Positions 1-8,998 are shown, counted from the first letter of the stretch. The stretch is DNA of 16,715 nucleotides from Xanthobacteraceae bacterium (GCA_030037185.1 JASHRR010001014.1:1-16715); one strand, 5' to 3'. The notes: a model not told the origin generated them from the sequence alone. A program made the numbers and translations.

Positions 1-261
1 ACGCCGGGCTGGTGCCTCCATGCTTGCCGATCGGCCGCGCATGCCAAGGTCCGGTCAATCTTCATATTCACACCGCGGTCGGACGCACCGCCGGCCGAAG
101 CCTTCCGCTGGACGCGCGCAACCTCGGCCACAACGATGACGATCGTTTCTCTTGCTCGAAATGGGAATTGCGTCGCTGACGTTCATGCTGTCGCAAAATT
201 GCGCGGACCGGGTTTGGCAGGCTGCGCCAAATCAGCGGGCGCCCCACGCTGATCGGCCGCG
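1..261. other. No supportable gene (downstream of the moeA fusion gene)
   Basis: This is the stretch from the window edge to the stop codon of the MoeA fusion gene. The only open frame on the minus strand is short, Arg-rich, overlaps that stop codon and has no ribosome binding site that I can see. I found no tRNA, repeat or clear terminator. Confidence 0.5.
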
Positions 262-2256
262 TCATCTTGCTTGCGGCAGGCGCATGCCGAGAGCCGTGAT
301 GCGCTGACGCACGGCAGGTTCGGCAAGGGCTGCCAGGAAGGCGTGGACGGACGGGCGCGTCCGGCGGCGATCCAACACCAGAAAATCATAGTGTTCGGGC
401 GCGATCGGCAGAAACGCCAAGCCATAGAGCTTCGCCACGTTGGCGATCGCGATGCCCCAATCGGCGCGGGCCTGGGCGACCGCGGCCGCCACCGCATTGT
501 GGGATTTCGGCTGATTGGCGTACCCCGGCGGACGGCGGCCTTCGAGCAGCCGGTCGATCAGGATGCGGGTGCCCGACCCGGCGTTGCGATTGACCATCAG
601 GCAGGACGAATCGGCCATCGCGGTGCGCAACGCCTCCGCCGCGATTGTGCCGGAAAACCGCGCATCGCCGCTGCGAAATATGAAGCCCTGCATACGTTCC
701 CAGCCGGGATGGAGGAAGATTCCGGGGCGCACCAGATGCCTATTGTATTGGCCGCTCGCGGCATCGAGGAGGTGCACCGGCGCAATATCGCATTCGCCAC
801 GCTCCACCGCCGCCACCCCGCCGATGCTGCCGATTGCGACCGTTCGAGCCGCAAAGCCCTGTTCGGCGAGCCTGTCGATGACGGCGTCGAGCGCCACGCA
901 ATGGCTTCCCATGATGACGATGTCGGGCACCTTCGCGCGCCCGCCGATCAATGTCACCTCCTTGGTGAGGCCTGCATCGAGACCGCCACTGAGTGCATCG
1001 ATCGCCAAAAAGCCGTCGGCCTGGGAGAAGGAGGTGACGGCGCCCGAACCCTTGCCGATCGGGAAGGCGACCGGTCCGTGCTCGCCCGGCACCAGAGCCA
1101 CCAGGACGAACTCCTGCCGGCCCATCTCGGAGGGAATTCGCACCGGAACCGTCGCTTTCACGGATTGTGCTGCCTCAGCGGGCAGTCCGGCGCGGGCGCG
1201 GATGATCGGCGCGACAAACGCGTGGAAGGTGAAGATCGCGGAGGTCGGGAAGCCCGGCAGTACAGCAATCGGTTTGCCATCGCTGACCGCAAGGCACAGC
1301 GGCTTGCCGGGTTTGAGGGCGACGCCGTGCACCAGCACGCCCGGCGGCCCGAGGCGGGCGAGAATCCGATAGGACAGATCGCCTACGCCCTTGGAGGTGC
1401 CGCCGGAAAGCACCACCATGTCGCAAGCAGCGAGCGCGTGGCGCACCGCGGCTTCGAGCCTGGCCTCGTTGTCGGGAATGACGCCGTAATGGATTGCCTC
1501 GCCACCGGCCTCCTCGACCGCCGCGCCCACAATCGCGCTATTGCTGTCGTAGACGCCGGCCGGCGGCAGCAATGTGCCGGGTAATACCAGCTCGTCGCCG
1601 GTCGAGAGCACGGCCACCTGCGGCCGCCGCACCACTGGAATTTCCGCAATTCCACAGGCAGCCAGGATTCCGATCTCGCGCGAGCTGAGCTGCTGACCGC
1701 GCCGCAAAACCGTTTCGCCGCGCGCCATGTCAGAGCCCGCGAAGGCCACAAATTGGCCGGCGGCAGCCGTGCGCCGCACGTCGATGGCCGGTCCTTGGGG
1801 CGTTTCGACCAGGCCGGTATGCTCGATCATCACCACCGCGTCCGCGCCGCGCGGCACCGCCCCGCCGGTGGCAATCGCGCTTGCCATCCCGGCGCGCAGT
1901 TCGAGGGTGGGCGGATGGCCGCAGGCGATCACCTCGGCTGTGAGCAGAAGCCGTCGCGGCGCGCGCTCGCCTGCCCCGATCGTGTCGGCCGCCCGTAACG
2001 CAAAGCCGTCGACGTTGGCGCGGTCAAAGGCCGGCACGTCGGTTTCGGCAGCGAGGTCGGATGCGAGCACGCGTCCGAGCGCTTGCGTCAGCCTGACCGT
2101 CTCGGCGGCAAGCGGCGAGCGATCGGTCGCCGCTTCAAAGCGCCGGCGCGCCTCGTCGGGTAAGATGACTTCGAGAAACTGCTCCTGGCGCGCAGCGGAC
2201 CGCACGGTTGCGAGCAGCTCGGCGTTGCCATGCGGCGTCTCGCGATCTGACGTCAT
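262..2256 (-). CDS. moeA: MoeA molybdopterin molybdenumtransferase fused to a PBP-like domain
   Basis: Predicted 664-residue cytoplasmic enzyme. MoeA inserts molybdate into adenylylated molybdopterin in the last step of Mo-cofactor synthesis. The MoeA part covers about residues 25-440: N-terminal domains with NVDGFA (D83), the molybdopterin-binding domain with STGDEL (218-223) and SGGTSKGVGD (284-293), PGKP (316-319) and LPGFPTSA (333-340), then the C-terminal beta domain. From about 445 to the end lies a periplasmic-binding-protein-like domain with NRNAGSGTR (556-564) and SHNAVAAAVA (585-594). Such MoeA-PBP fusions are known in bacteria and archaea, and the extra domain may sense molybdate or another ligand. 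I chose the ATG at 2256 because the open frame upstream of it overlaps the preceding gene and does not look like MoeA; the ribosome binding site is weak. The gene begins 10 bp after the stop of the upstream MoeA-like gene, so the two are probably co-transcribed and translationally coupled. Confidence 0.9.
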   Translation of the reverse strand: MTSDRETPHGNAELLATVRSAARQEQFLEVILPDEARRRFEAATDRSPLAAETVRLTQALGRVLASDLAAETDVPAFDRANVDGFALRAADTIGAGERAPRRLLLTAEVIACGHPPTLELRAGMASAIATGGAVPRGADAVVMIEHTGLVETPQGPAIDVRRTAAAGQFVAFAGSDMARGETVLRRGQQLSSREIGILAACGIAEIPVVRRPQVAVLSTGDELVLPGTLLPPAGVYDSNSAIVGAAVEEAGGEAIHYGVIPDNEARLEAAVRHALAACDMVVLSGGTSKGVGDLSYRILARLGPPGVLVHGVALKPGKPLCLAVSDGKPIAVLPGFPTSAIFTFHAFVAPIIRARAGLPAEAAQSVKATVPVRIPSEMGRQEFVLVALVPGEHGPVAFPIGKGSGAVTSFSQADGFLAIDALSGGLDAGLTKEVTLIGGRAKVPDIVIMGSHCVALDAVIDRLAEQGFAARTVAIGSIGGVAAVERGECDIAPVHLLDAASGQYNRHLVRPGIFLHPGWERMQGFIFRSGDARFSGTIAAEALRTAMADSSCLMVNRNAGSGTRILIDRLLEGRRPPGYANQPKSHNAVAAAVAQARADWGIAIANVAKLYGLAFLPIAPEHYDFLVLDRRRTRPSVHAFLAALAEPAVRQRITALGMRLPQAR

Positions 2257-2266
2257 GACCGCACGC

Positions 2267-3391
2267 TCATGGCAACGGATACACGCTGACGCGGGCGCCG
2301 GGCGGCAGCCCTTCGCTTGCGGCCGGGATGACGATCCACCCGTCGGCCTGGGCAAGGGTTGCGAGCGGCAGATATTTCGATGCGAGCGGTGCGACGCCAT
2401 CGCCAGCCTGGCGCACCAAAACGAGTTCAGTCAGGCCGACCGTCGAGGCGATTTTTCCAATCAAGGTGCCGTCGCGCGAGGATAAATGCCCGCTGGCGCC
2501 GCGCAGCCTGGTCACCATCGCCCGCCCGATCAGCAGCCACACGGCGAGCGTCGCGTCGAGGCGGCCCGGCAGGACCAGCACCGGCCGTGAGTTGGCAATG
2601 CCGAATGCCGCGGTCTCGCCCGGCGACACGGCAATGCCATGCGCCTCGACAGTGCCGATCTTGCGCAGGGCGTGCACGGTCTTGTCGCAAGGGCCGGCGC
2701 CGGTGCCGCCGACCATCACCGTGGCATCTGCTTCGTTGCCGCTAAGAACGGCTTGCACATCGCGACCGGGAGTCGTGGCCACCGGCTCGCCGCCATCGGC
2801 AGCAATTGCATGGGCAAGCCATCCCGCGATGGCGTCGGTAACGTCGTTGCGGTCCTGCCCCACGCGAGCGACCCGGACGCGGGGCTTGCGGACACGCGCC
2901 CCGGCGAGGCCGAGTGCCTGCATGGCCGCGACATCGACGGCGCGCAGGCGGTGGCCTGCCTGCCGCAGCAGTTCGCCGGCGCCGGCATCGGTGCCGGGCA
3001 TCAGCACGCCCTCGCCCGGGGTCATCGCGGCATGCACCCGGCCGGCACCGGCGTGCCACGTCACGGCTTCGAGCGGAGCCACCGTGTCGCTGTTGCCGCC
3101 CAACACTTGGCCGACCGCGATCTCGCGGAGGTGCTGTAGTACCGTTGGCGTATAGGGCCCTGCGTCAGCGGTCAACTCGGCATGGACGGCCCAACCGTCG
3201 ATCAGGGCGAGCGGCGCCGCCGGATGCGGGTGTTCGACCACAATGTCCTCAGCCAACGCGGAGCCCAGCGCGGCGGCGACAGCCATTTCGCGCGGCGCTG
3301 CCGGCTGCACGCGTTGAGCGATCAGCTGCATGACATCTTCCAGCGGCGTCAAGCGCGCGATCCGTTGGCGATGCTCAAGTGGGTCGATCAT
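2267..3391 (-). CDS. MoeA-like molybdopterin-binding protein with a degenerate active site
   Basis: Predicted 374 residues, about as long as a plain MoeA. It keeps the N-terminal signature (LIDGWAV, 63-69) and the general fold order: molybdopterin-binding domain about 170-295, C-terminal beta domain about 305-372. The catalytic motifs are eroded. The usual STGDEL is replaced by ARVGQDRND (175-183), SGGxSxGxxD by VGGTGAGPCD (227-236), PGKP by PGET (257-260), and LPGFPxS by LPGRLDA (274-280). MoeA works as a dimer with its active site at the subunit interface, so this paralogue may be a structural or regulatory partner of the fusion protein encoded next in the operon; that is inference. The start at ATG 3391 fits the family N-terminus. 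An in-frame ATG at 3421 would add ten residues, and neither has a convincing ribosome binding site. Confidence 0.8.
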   Translation of the reverse strand: MIDPLEHRQRIARLTPLEDVMQLIAQRVQPAAPREMAVAAALGSALAEDIVVEHPHPAAPLALIDGWAVHAELTADAGPYTPTVLQHLREIAVGQVLGGNSDTVAPLEAVTWHAGAGRVHAAMTPGEGVLMPGTDAGAGELLRQAGHRLRAVDVAAMQALGLAGARVRKPRVRVARVGQDRNDVTDAIAGWLAHAIAADGGEPVATTPGRDVQAVLSGNEADATVMVGGTGAGPCDKTVHALRKIGTVEAHGIAVSPGETAAFGIANSRPVLVLPGRLDATLAVWLLIGRAMVTRLRGASGHLSSRDGTLIGKIASTVGLTELVLVRQAGDGVAPLASKYLPLATLAQADGWIVIPAASEGLPPGARVSVYPLP

Positions 3392-3798
3392 GTTGGTTAT
3401 GTGGTAAGGGCCGGCGGCCATGGTCAAGAAGGTCTGCGCTCGACGCGCCTGTTTGATCGATGAGCCAAGTCGAAGGAGGTCGCCGGCGATAATACCAGTA
3501 AAACCACTTTCGGCCCAGGAGCGGCGGGCCCTCGAGGGTCGTTCAGATGCGGCCCGTCCGGGCACCTCACCTCGGCAAGATCGAATATAATGCCGGCGGC
3601 CGGCGGAGCTTGGCACAGAGCGGAGCTTGGCACAGACATGCCGGGGCGACCCTCGACCGGGTTCATGGGATTGAGGTAGGCTGGTCCGGTTTTCACTGGC
3701 GGCCCGCGTGATCGGATGGCCGCTCTGTCTTGGCCCGAACAGGTTTGCTTCGGCCTCGCTTTGTCTGCATCCTGGTGGACATGCTCGGGAGGATGGCC
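3392..3798. other. Divergent intergenic region between the moeA operon and the first quinoprotein operon
   Basis: About 400 bp with no convincing gene. It must carry the promoters for both divergent operons, but I could not pick clear -35/-10 elements. Open frames entering from either side lack family similarity. It holds a short tandem repeat, listed separately. Confidence 0.5.
3604..3636. repeat. 17-bp tandem direct repeat
   Basis: The unit CGGAGCTTGGCACAGAG occurs at 3604-3620, and its first 16 bases follow directly at 3621-3636. It sits in the divergent intergenic region, about 160 bp upstream of the quinoprotein-partner gene. It could be a duplicated regulator site or simple replication slippage. 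Confidence 0.7.
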
Positions 3799-4662
3799 AT
3801 GCTCTACCGAAGCTCGCTCGGTGCACTCTCGCTTTTGGCGGCGCTGCTTGTCGCGGTCGTCTGCGCTCAGGCGTGGGATGATCGGAAGTTTCCTGATTTC
3901 ACGGGACAATGGGTTCGCGCCGAGGGTGCCCGCGGCGTCGGTCGATTCGACCCAACCAAGCCTCCGGGCCGGTTACAGGAAGCCCCGCTGACTGCTGAAT
4001 ATCAGGCTATCTACGAGGCGAATCTTGCCGACCAGGCCAGTGGCGGGCAGGGCATCGATCCGACCTATCGGTGCCTGTCGCCGGGCATGCCGCGAATCAT
4101 GCACGCATATTCGCCGATGGAGATCGTCGTGACGCCTGATACCACCCACATCCTGATCGAACACATCCACGACAGCCGGCGAATTCATACCGACGGACGC
4201 GACTGGGCCGAGGACATGGATGCCAATCCGATGTTTGCCGGCTATTCCATCGGCAGATGGATCGATGAGGATGGCGACGGCCGCTATGATGTGCTGGTGG
4301 CCGAGACGCGCGGTCTCAAAAACCCCCGCACCTACGATGCCAGCGGCATTCCCTTCCATGAGGACGGCCGGACGATCATCAAGGAAAGGATTTATCTCGA
4401 CCGGGCCAACCCCAACCTTCTGCACGACGAAATCACCACGATCGACAATGCGCTGACGCGTCCCTGGACGGTCGTCAAGAACTACCGCCGCGTCGTCACC
4501 AACAAGCCAATCTGGTGGCGTGAGGACATTTGCACCGAAAACAACGCTCACGTTGTGGTCGGCAAGCAAGACTATTTCCTGAGCGCCGACGGCTTCTTGA
4601 TGCCGATCAAGAAGGACCAGCCGCCACCGGATTTGAGGTATTTTAAGCAAACGGGCAGATGA
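3799..4662 (+). CDS. Secreted PDxxGxW-family protein with an EF-hand-like loop, partner of quinoprotein 1
   Basis: Predicted 287 residues, function unknown. An N-terminal signal peptide is likely: hydrophobic core about residues 7-22, AQA cleavage site at 23-25. The mature protein starts with PDFTGQW (32-38), then RCLSPGMPRIM (91-101), a strand-rich segment ending in SRRIHTDGRDW (126-136), and SIGRW (150-154). I recognise this motif order from uncharacterised exported proteins of Proteobacteria and Acidobacteria, and two more members lie in this window. Where its relatives read WEGDTLVID, this one has DEDGDGRYD (156-164), a D-x-D-x-D-G calcium-loop pattern. I chose ATG 3799 because GGGAGG ends at 3792, six bases upstream; ATG 3793 is too close to that site, and further in-frame ATGs lie at 3730 and 3781. 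The gene precedes quinoprotein 1 by 155 bp on the same strand, so a shared transcript is likely. Its role as subunit, chaperone or substrate binder is open. Confidence 0.85.
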   Translation: MLYRSSLGALSLLAALLVAVVCAQAWDDRKFPDFTGQWVRAEGARGVGRFDPTKPPGRLQEAPLTAEYQAIYEANLADQASGGQGIDPTYRCLSPGMPRIMHAYSPMEIVVTPDTTHILIEHIHDSRRIHTDGRDWAEDMDANPMFAGYSIGRWIDEDGDGRYDVLVAETRGLKNPRTYDASGIPFHEDGRTIIKERIYLDRANPNLLHDEITTIDNALTRPWTVVKNYRRVVTNKPIWWREDICTENNAHVVVGKQDYFLSADGFLMPIKKDQPPPDLRYFKQTGR

Positions 4663-4817
4663 CCAGCCGGCATCCCGCCTGCGCGGACGAATTGCGGGCG
4701 GCCAGCCGCGCGCGGTTCGCAGGTCCCCATCAAGGCAGTTCGACAAGGTTGTTCCGGTCGGATTTTGCCGCTGAGGTCGTCGCCGAGTACGCCGGCGCAA
4801 TTAACGGGAGGAGACAT

Positions 4818-6557
4818 ATGAGCCTGCGAACGGTCAGGATAGCAACGGGCCGATTTTGGCGGATCGGCGTCGCGCTGCTCGCGGCCAGCGCGGCCGCTGT
4901 GGGATGGCCGGCGCTCGCCGCCGAGGTGACGCCGCAGCGCCTCACCAATGCCGATCGCGAGCCGCAGAACTGGCTGATGAACCATCGCACCTATGACGGT
5001 CAGCGCTTCTCGCCGCTGGCCCGCATCAACCGGGACAGCGTCAAGGGCCTGCGGCTCGCCTATGCGGTGCCGCTCGGCGGTTCGGCCGGCAACGAGTCCA
5101 ACGAGGCGACGCCGCTCGCGGAAGACGGGTTTCTCTACATCACGGACTCCTGGAGCGTGCTCTACAAGATCGACGGCACCGCCGGCGACGTCGGCCGCAT
5201 CGTGTGGCGCATGGATCCGAAGGCGGAGCGGCAGACGGTGAACCGCGGGGCGGCGTTTTGGGGAAACCTGGTGATCTCGCCTGCCAACGCGCCCGCGCGC
5301 ATCATCGCCACCGACAAGACCAGCGGCAAGATCGTGTGGGAAACCAACGTCGCCTTCGACGTGCCGCAGCTGCAGATCACCGGGGCGCCGCTTGCCATCA
5401 AAGACAAGATCATCATCGGCGCCTCAGGTGGCGACCGCGGTTTGCGCGACTGGATCGCGGCGCTCGATGGTGCGACCGGAAAGGTGTTGTGGCGTAAATT
5501 CACCGTGCCGGCACCAGGCGAGCCCGGCAGCGAGACATGGAAAAGCAACGCCTGGCAGACCGGCGGCGGTGCCCTGTGGGTGACCGGAACCTATGACCCG
5601 GATACCAACCAGACGCTGTGGGGGGTCGGCAATCCGGTGCCGCAGTTGGACGCGAGGGTGCGTCCGGGCGACAACCTGTTCACCAACAGCGTGGTGTCGT
5701 GGGACCCGGACAGCGGCAAGATGAACTGGTATTTCCAGTACACGCCCGGCGACATGTGGGATTATGACGAGGTCGGTACACACATTATGTTCGAACGGGT
5801 GATCGACGGACAGATCCGCAAGCTCGTCACCCATTCGGCACGCAACGGTTTCGTCTACACCATGGACCGCCACAACGGCGCCATGGTGGGTGCCAAGCCG
5901 TACACGAACGTCACCTGGACCACGGGCATCGACCAGAAGACCGGCAAGCCCCTTGACTACGATCCCGGCAAGGACGTGCAGACCTATTCGGGCCTTGCCA
6001 ATCCGACCCCGGACGCGCCGGTCAAGCAGGTCTGCCCTAACCGCAACGGCGGCAACAACTACTATCCGTCATCGTACAGCCCGACGACGCAGCTCCTCTA
6101 CGTCCCGGCGATGACGGCCTGTGAATTCGTGTCCATCGACAAGGACAAACCTAAAACCGAAAAGGGCTGGATCCCGCGGTCGGGTGGGTCGTTCCATGTC
6201 GAGGATCGCTATGAAAGCAACCTGACCGCTCTCGATCCTGTGACTTTCGAGATCAAGAAGAGCGTGCATCTGCGCTACCCCAACTACGCCGGCACCCTCA
6301 CGACGGCCGGCGGCCTGGTCTTCACCGCCCTCATGGATGGCACCGTCGCAGCCTATGACGACACCTCGCTTGAGGAGCTTTGGAAGATCAATGTTGGCTC
6401 AGGCTTTGCGGCACCGCCGATGACGTTCGAGGTCAATGGGCGGCAGTATATCGCCATTGCGTCGGGGCCGAGCGGTCCTGCCAGGGCCAAGCTCATGAAC
6501 ACGCCCGAGCTCAAGGATCAGCGCCACGCCACGGTGCTGTATGTCTTCGGGTTATGA
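4818..6557 (+). CDS. PQQ-dependent alcohol dehydrogenase-like quinoprotein 1
   Basis: Predicted 579-residue periplasmic quinoprotein, an eight-bladed propeller of the methanol/ethanol dehydrogenase family that should oxidise an alcohol or aldehyde with PQQ. The signal peptide covers about residues 1-34 (ending PALA). Visible family features are PQQ/propeller repeats (AALDGATGKVLWRK), a conserved Trp in GGGALW, GNPVP with metal-ligand Asn272, RPGDN, and TPGDMWDYDE with catalytic Asp315. Asp317, two residues on, matches the extra Asp of lanthanide-dependent XoxF-type enzymes. The usual metal-ligand Glu (SGAExGVRG in classical enzymes) reads as Asp206 (SGGDRGLRD). The vicinal Cys-Cys expected near VNRG (about 132-145) is absent. 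There is no CxxCH, so no heme-c domain. The CP...C pair around the GGNN motif is kept. ATG 4818 follows GGGAGGAG at the right distance and gives a signal peptide. The open frame extends to an ATG at 4659, overlapping the previous stop, but that start lacks support. Substrate unknown. Confidence 0.9.
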   Translation: MSLRTVRIATGRFWRIGVALLAASAAAVGWPALAAEVTPQRLTNADREPQNWLMNHRTYDGQRFSPLARINRDSVKGLRLAYAVPLGGSAGNESNEATPLAEDGFLYITDSWSVLYKIDGTAGDVGRIVWRMDPKAERQTVNRGAAFWGNLVISPANAPARIIATDKTSGKIVWETNVAFDVPQLQITGAPLAIKDKIIIGASGGDRGLRDWIAALDGATGKVLWRKFTVPAPGEPGSETWKSNAWQTGGGALWVTGTYDPDTNQTLWGVGNPVPQLDARVRPGDNLFTNSVVSWDPDSGKMNWYFQYTPGDMWDYDEVGTHIMFERVIDGQIRKLVTHSARNGFVYTMDRHNGAMVGAKPYTNVTWTTGIDQKTGKPLDYDPGKDVQTYSGLANPTPDAPVKQVCPNRNGGNNYYPSSYSPTTQLLYVPAMTACEFVSIDKDKPKTEKGWIPRSGGSFHVEDRYESNLTALDPVTFEIKKSVHLRYPNYAGTLTTAGGLVFTALMDGTVAAYDDTSLEELWKINVGSGFAAPPMTFEVNGRQYIAIASGPSGPARAKLMNTPELKDQRHATVLYVFGL

Positions 6558-6656
6558 ACTGCAAACGCTGATCGGCATGCATCTTCCGCTCCCGCGACCG
6601 TCAGCCTTCGAATGCTTCAGCTCGGTCGAGAATCGGCATCTTGATCCCCTGAGGCT

Positions 6657-6694
6657 GGCTGGTCGGCAAAGCTGATCCTGACTGCTGACCAGCC
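6657..6694. terminator. Hairpin between convergent genes, possible bidirectional terminator
   Basis: The arms at 6657-6667 (GGCTGGTCGGC) and 6684-6694 (GCTGACCAGCC) form an 11-bp stem with one G-U pair and a 16-base loop. It lies between the stop of quinoprotein 1 and the end of the P450 gene on the opposite strand. No T-tract follows on either strand, so intrinsic termination is uncertain. Confidence 0.35.
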
Positions 6695-6712
6695 GCGCCG
6701 TCCACCCCGGAT

Positions 6713-8117
6713 CTACGACGCGTCCCGGCGACGGCAACCGGCTTTACCAGCAGCGCGCGGGCGTCGCCGCACGCTCATGGGCAGTGCGCGCCGCGGTGGC
6801 GGCGTGATGCGGTGCAACGGCCACACAATGTGACCCGGCGCCACAAGCTCGAACTCGCTGACAATGGCCGCGACGACAATCATCGCCTCTTGCAAAGCAA
6901 ACACCGAGCCGATGCAGGCACGCGGCCCGGCCCCGAAGGGCATGTAGACATAGCGGTCGATGGTTGCGCGCGACGGCGGCAGGAACCTTGCGGGATCGAA
7001 GAACTCGGGCTCTGTCCACCACAGGCAGTGGCGATGCAGAGGGGGCGATGACGACCATGGCGCCGCGCCGGATCGGTGTGGCGGCAAGCTGGTCGGAGCT
7101 GGGTGCAACCCGGCTGATCGCCGCGAGCGGCGGATAGAGCCGCAGCGCCTCTTCAACGACTGCGCGGGTCTCGACCAGGCGCTCAACAAGCGTCTCGGCA
7201 GGCCCGGCAAGCTCACGCGTTGCCTCTGCTATCACGCGCTCGCGCCAGGGCGATGATTGGGACAGCAGGAACAAGGTCCAGGCTATCGCATTGGCGGTCG
7301 ATTCGTGGCCTGCCGACATGAAGGTAATGACGTTAGCGCGAATTTCCGCCGAACTCAGTCGGCGCCCGGTTTGCGGGTCACGCGCGCTCAACATCAGCGT
7401 CGGCAGGTCCTGCGGCGGGCCGATCGCGGGCACCTCCGGGCGGCCGCGCTTGGCAATCATTTCGTCAACGCCCTGATCGAACAGGCGGACCGCCGCGCGC
7501 GTGCGCAACCGTCCGATCCGGGGTACGAAGTCGGGCAGATTCAGGAGATCAAACGGGTCGATGCGGCCAAGCGAATCGAAATAGATTCTCATCGCAGTCC
7601 GCAGCTCGCGGCGGTTTCCCGCAATGCCGTCAGAAAAAATCGTGCGCTCCAAGACTGTCAGCGTAAGTTCGGTCACCTCGTCAGCGATCTCGATGACCTC
7701 ACCGTCGTACGAGCGCCACCGCTCGAGGAGATCACCAGCTGCCCGCAGCATGGTCGGCACAAAGGTCCTGACGTTCCTGAGCGCAAGAACCGGTGCGAGC
7801 GCGCGGCGCTGCAGGCGCCATTGAGGGTCTTTTGCAGTGAGCAGCCCGTTGCTCAGTACTGCGAGCATCCGCTTTTGGAACCCGTCCTTGGGATAGTTGT
7901 CACGGTTGTCGGCGAGCACCCGGCGAATCGCAACGGGATCATTGATGACCGCGACCTCGCCGAACGCAAGCCGCGTGGTCACGATCGGACGTTCGAAATA
8001 TCCGCTGGTCCAAGCTTCAATCGGGTTATTCCACAGCGTTCTTAAAAATGACAGTGGCCGCAATGGCGCGACCTGCGGCACCGGAGCCGGCGGACGGAAC
8101 CATGTGTTCTCGCGCAC
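6713..8117 (-). pseudogene. Cytochrome P450, frameshifted before the heme-binding loop
   Basis: The first frame, from GTG 8117, encodes about 359 P450-like residues: the C-helix pattern WRLQRR (100-105), the I-helix oxygen-activation motif AGHEST (269-274) and ExxR (E323-R326) in EEALRLYPP. Family similarity stops after GAMVVIAP, at the GGGGG run at 7041-7045. It resumes in another frame with LHRHCLWWTEPEFFDP and then the heme-thiolate loop MPFGAGPRACIG (about 6898-6951), ending at the stop at 6713. The composite is about the usual P450 length, with roughly two residues missing at the join (compare IAPWxLHRH in relatives), which suggests a short deletion of about 5 bp. Read straight through, the first frame continues to 6744 with unrelated sequence and lacks the heme cysteine. 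It is either a recent pseudogene or a sequencing or assembly error. The start has a weak GAGG site. A monooxygenase role is expected of the intact form; substrate unknown. Confidence 0.85.
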
Positions 8118-8464
8118 GAGCGACCTCGCAAGGCCGAGTCTTAAAGAGAGCGGCCTTCAACGTTGATCATGCCGCCCGTCCCGGGACTCCAGGCATAACG
8201 CCACCCTGAGCGTAACGTTGCCAAAGGCGCCGACGCAAAAGACGCCGGCTTGTTCCACCAATGCCCGTTCGCTGGACTTTGCGGCGATCCTGTTCGCCGA
8301 GGCGCGGCTCTCGAGCCTCACTTGAAACCCCTGATCACCACCGATTGAGCAACGCCCTCGCGGTGCAGACGACTGCCGGCAGTCTCAGGCGTTTACGATA
8401 CGAAATGCGGCACCGCGTTGCAATTTTCCGCGAGCGCATTGCCGACCCAGCGCTTCGACCAACT
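8118..8464. other. Intergenic stretch upstream of the P450 gene
   Basis: About 350 bp between the 3' end of the MarR gene and the P450 start, both on the minus strand. I see no supportable gene on either strand. It probably carries the P450 promoter, but no clear consensus element or palindrome stands out. Confidence 0.45.
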
Positions 8465-8971
8465 TCATCGGGCCTTCGCGGGCCGTCGTGTTGGCCGCGG
8501 CCGCGGCAGTGTGCGCAGCCGTGACAGTGCGCTCAGAGCGGCACCGCGCGCTGCGATCAGAAAATCGAGAACCAGAGCCAGTTCGTCATCGCGATACTTT
8601 GACAGCACAGCCATTGCGGCGCGCTCCATCGGCGCGAACAGCGGCGCGAGGCGCTCGGTGGCGGCGGGCAGCGCCCGGACCAGGATCTTGCGGCGGTCGT
8701 CAGCGTCGCGCTGACGTCGCGCAAGCCCTGCGCGCTCGAGCCGATCGATGATGCCGGTGACCGCACCGCTCGTCAGCCCGGTGAGCTGAGCGAGCCTGCC
8801 GGCGGTGAGCTGACCACGCGAGATGTGATCGAGGCATTCGAGATCGGTGCTGTTGATGCCGAGCCGGCCGGCGACGGCTTGGCTATAGAGCACGCTCTGG
8901 GCGCTGACATCGCGCATCGCCGCATTGAGCGCGGCCTTAAGCTCGCGTCGCCGCTTGCTTTTCGTTGACAT
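8465..8971 (-). CDS. MarR-family transcriptional regulator
   Basis: Predicted 168-residue cytoplasmic DNA-binding protein. A winged helix-turn-helix is visible in the order typical of MarR: LECLDHISRGQLTAGRLAQL, then LTSGAVTGIIDRLERAGL as recognition helix, then the wing RRQRDADDRRKILV. Helices for dimerisation lie at both ends. The C-terminus has an Arg/Pro-rich tail that probably carries no domain. MarR proteins usually repress their own gene and a neighbour and release DNA on binding a phenolic or other small ligand. The gene is divergent from the methyltransferase gene, with a palindrome between them, and is followed by the P450 gene on the same strand; either neighbour could be its target. 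ATG 8971 gives the usual family start. GTG codons at 8974 and 8998 are alternatives. Confidence 0.9.
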   Translation of the reverse strand: MSTKSKRRRELKAALNAAMRDVSAQSVLYSQAVAGRLGINSTDLECLDHISRGQLTAGRLAQLTGLTSGAVTGIIDRLERAGLARRQRDADDRRKILVRALPAATERLAPLFAPMERAAMAVLSKYRDDELALVLDFLIAARGAALSALSRLRTLPRPRPTRRPAKAR

Positions 8972-8998
8972 CACTTTGCTTATCCCTGACAAGGTCAC

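Noticed and set aside
271..1584. Long plus-strand open frame of 437 codons
   Set aside because: It is antisense to the well-supported MoeA fusion gene. Its translation has no family motifs, and long antisense frames are common in GC-rich coding DNA.
4659..4817. N-terminal extension of quinoprotein 1 starting at an ATG overlapping the previous stop
   Set aside because: The extension has no similarity to the family, would hide the signal peptide, and ATG 4818 has a strong ribosome binding site.
7257..8045. Plus-strand open frame of 262 codons
   Set aside because: It is antisense to the P450 gene, which shows C-helix, I-helix and ExxR motifs.
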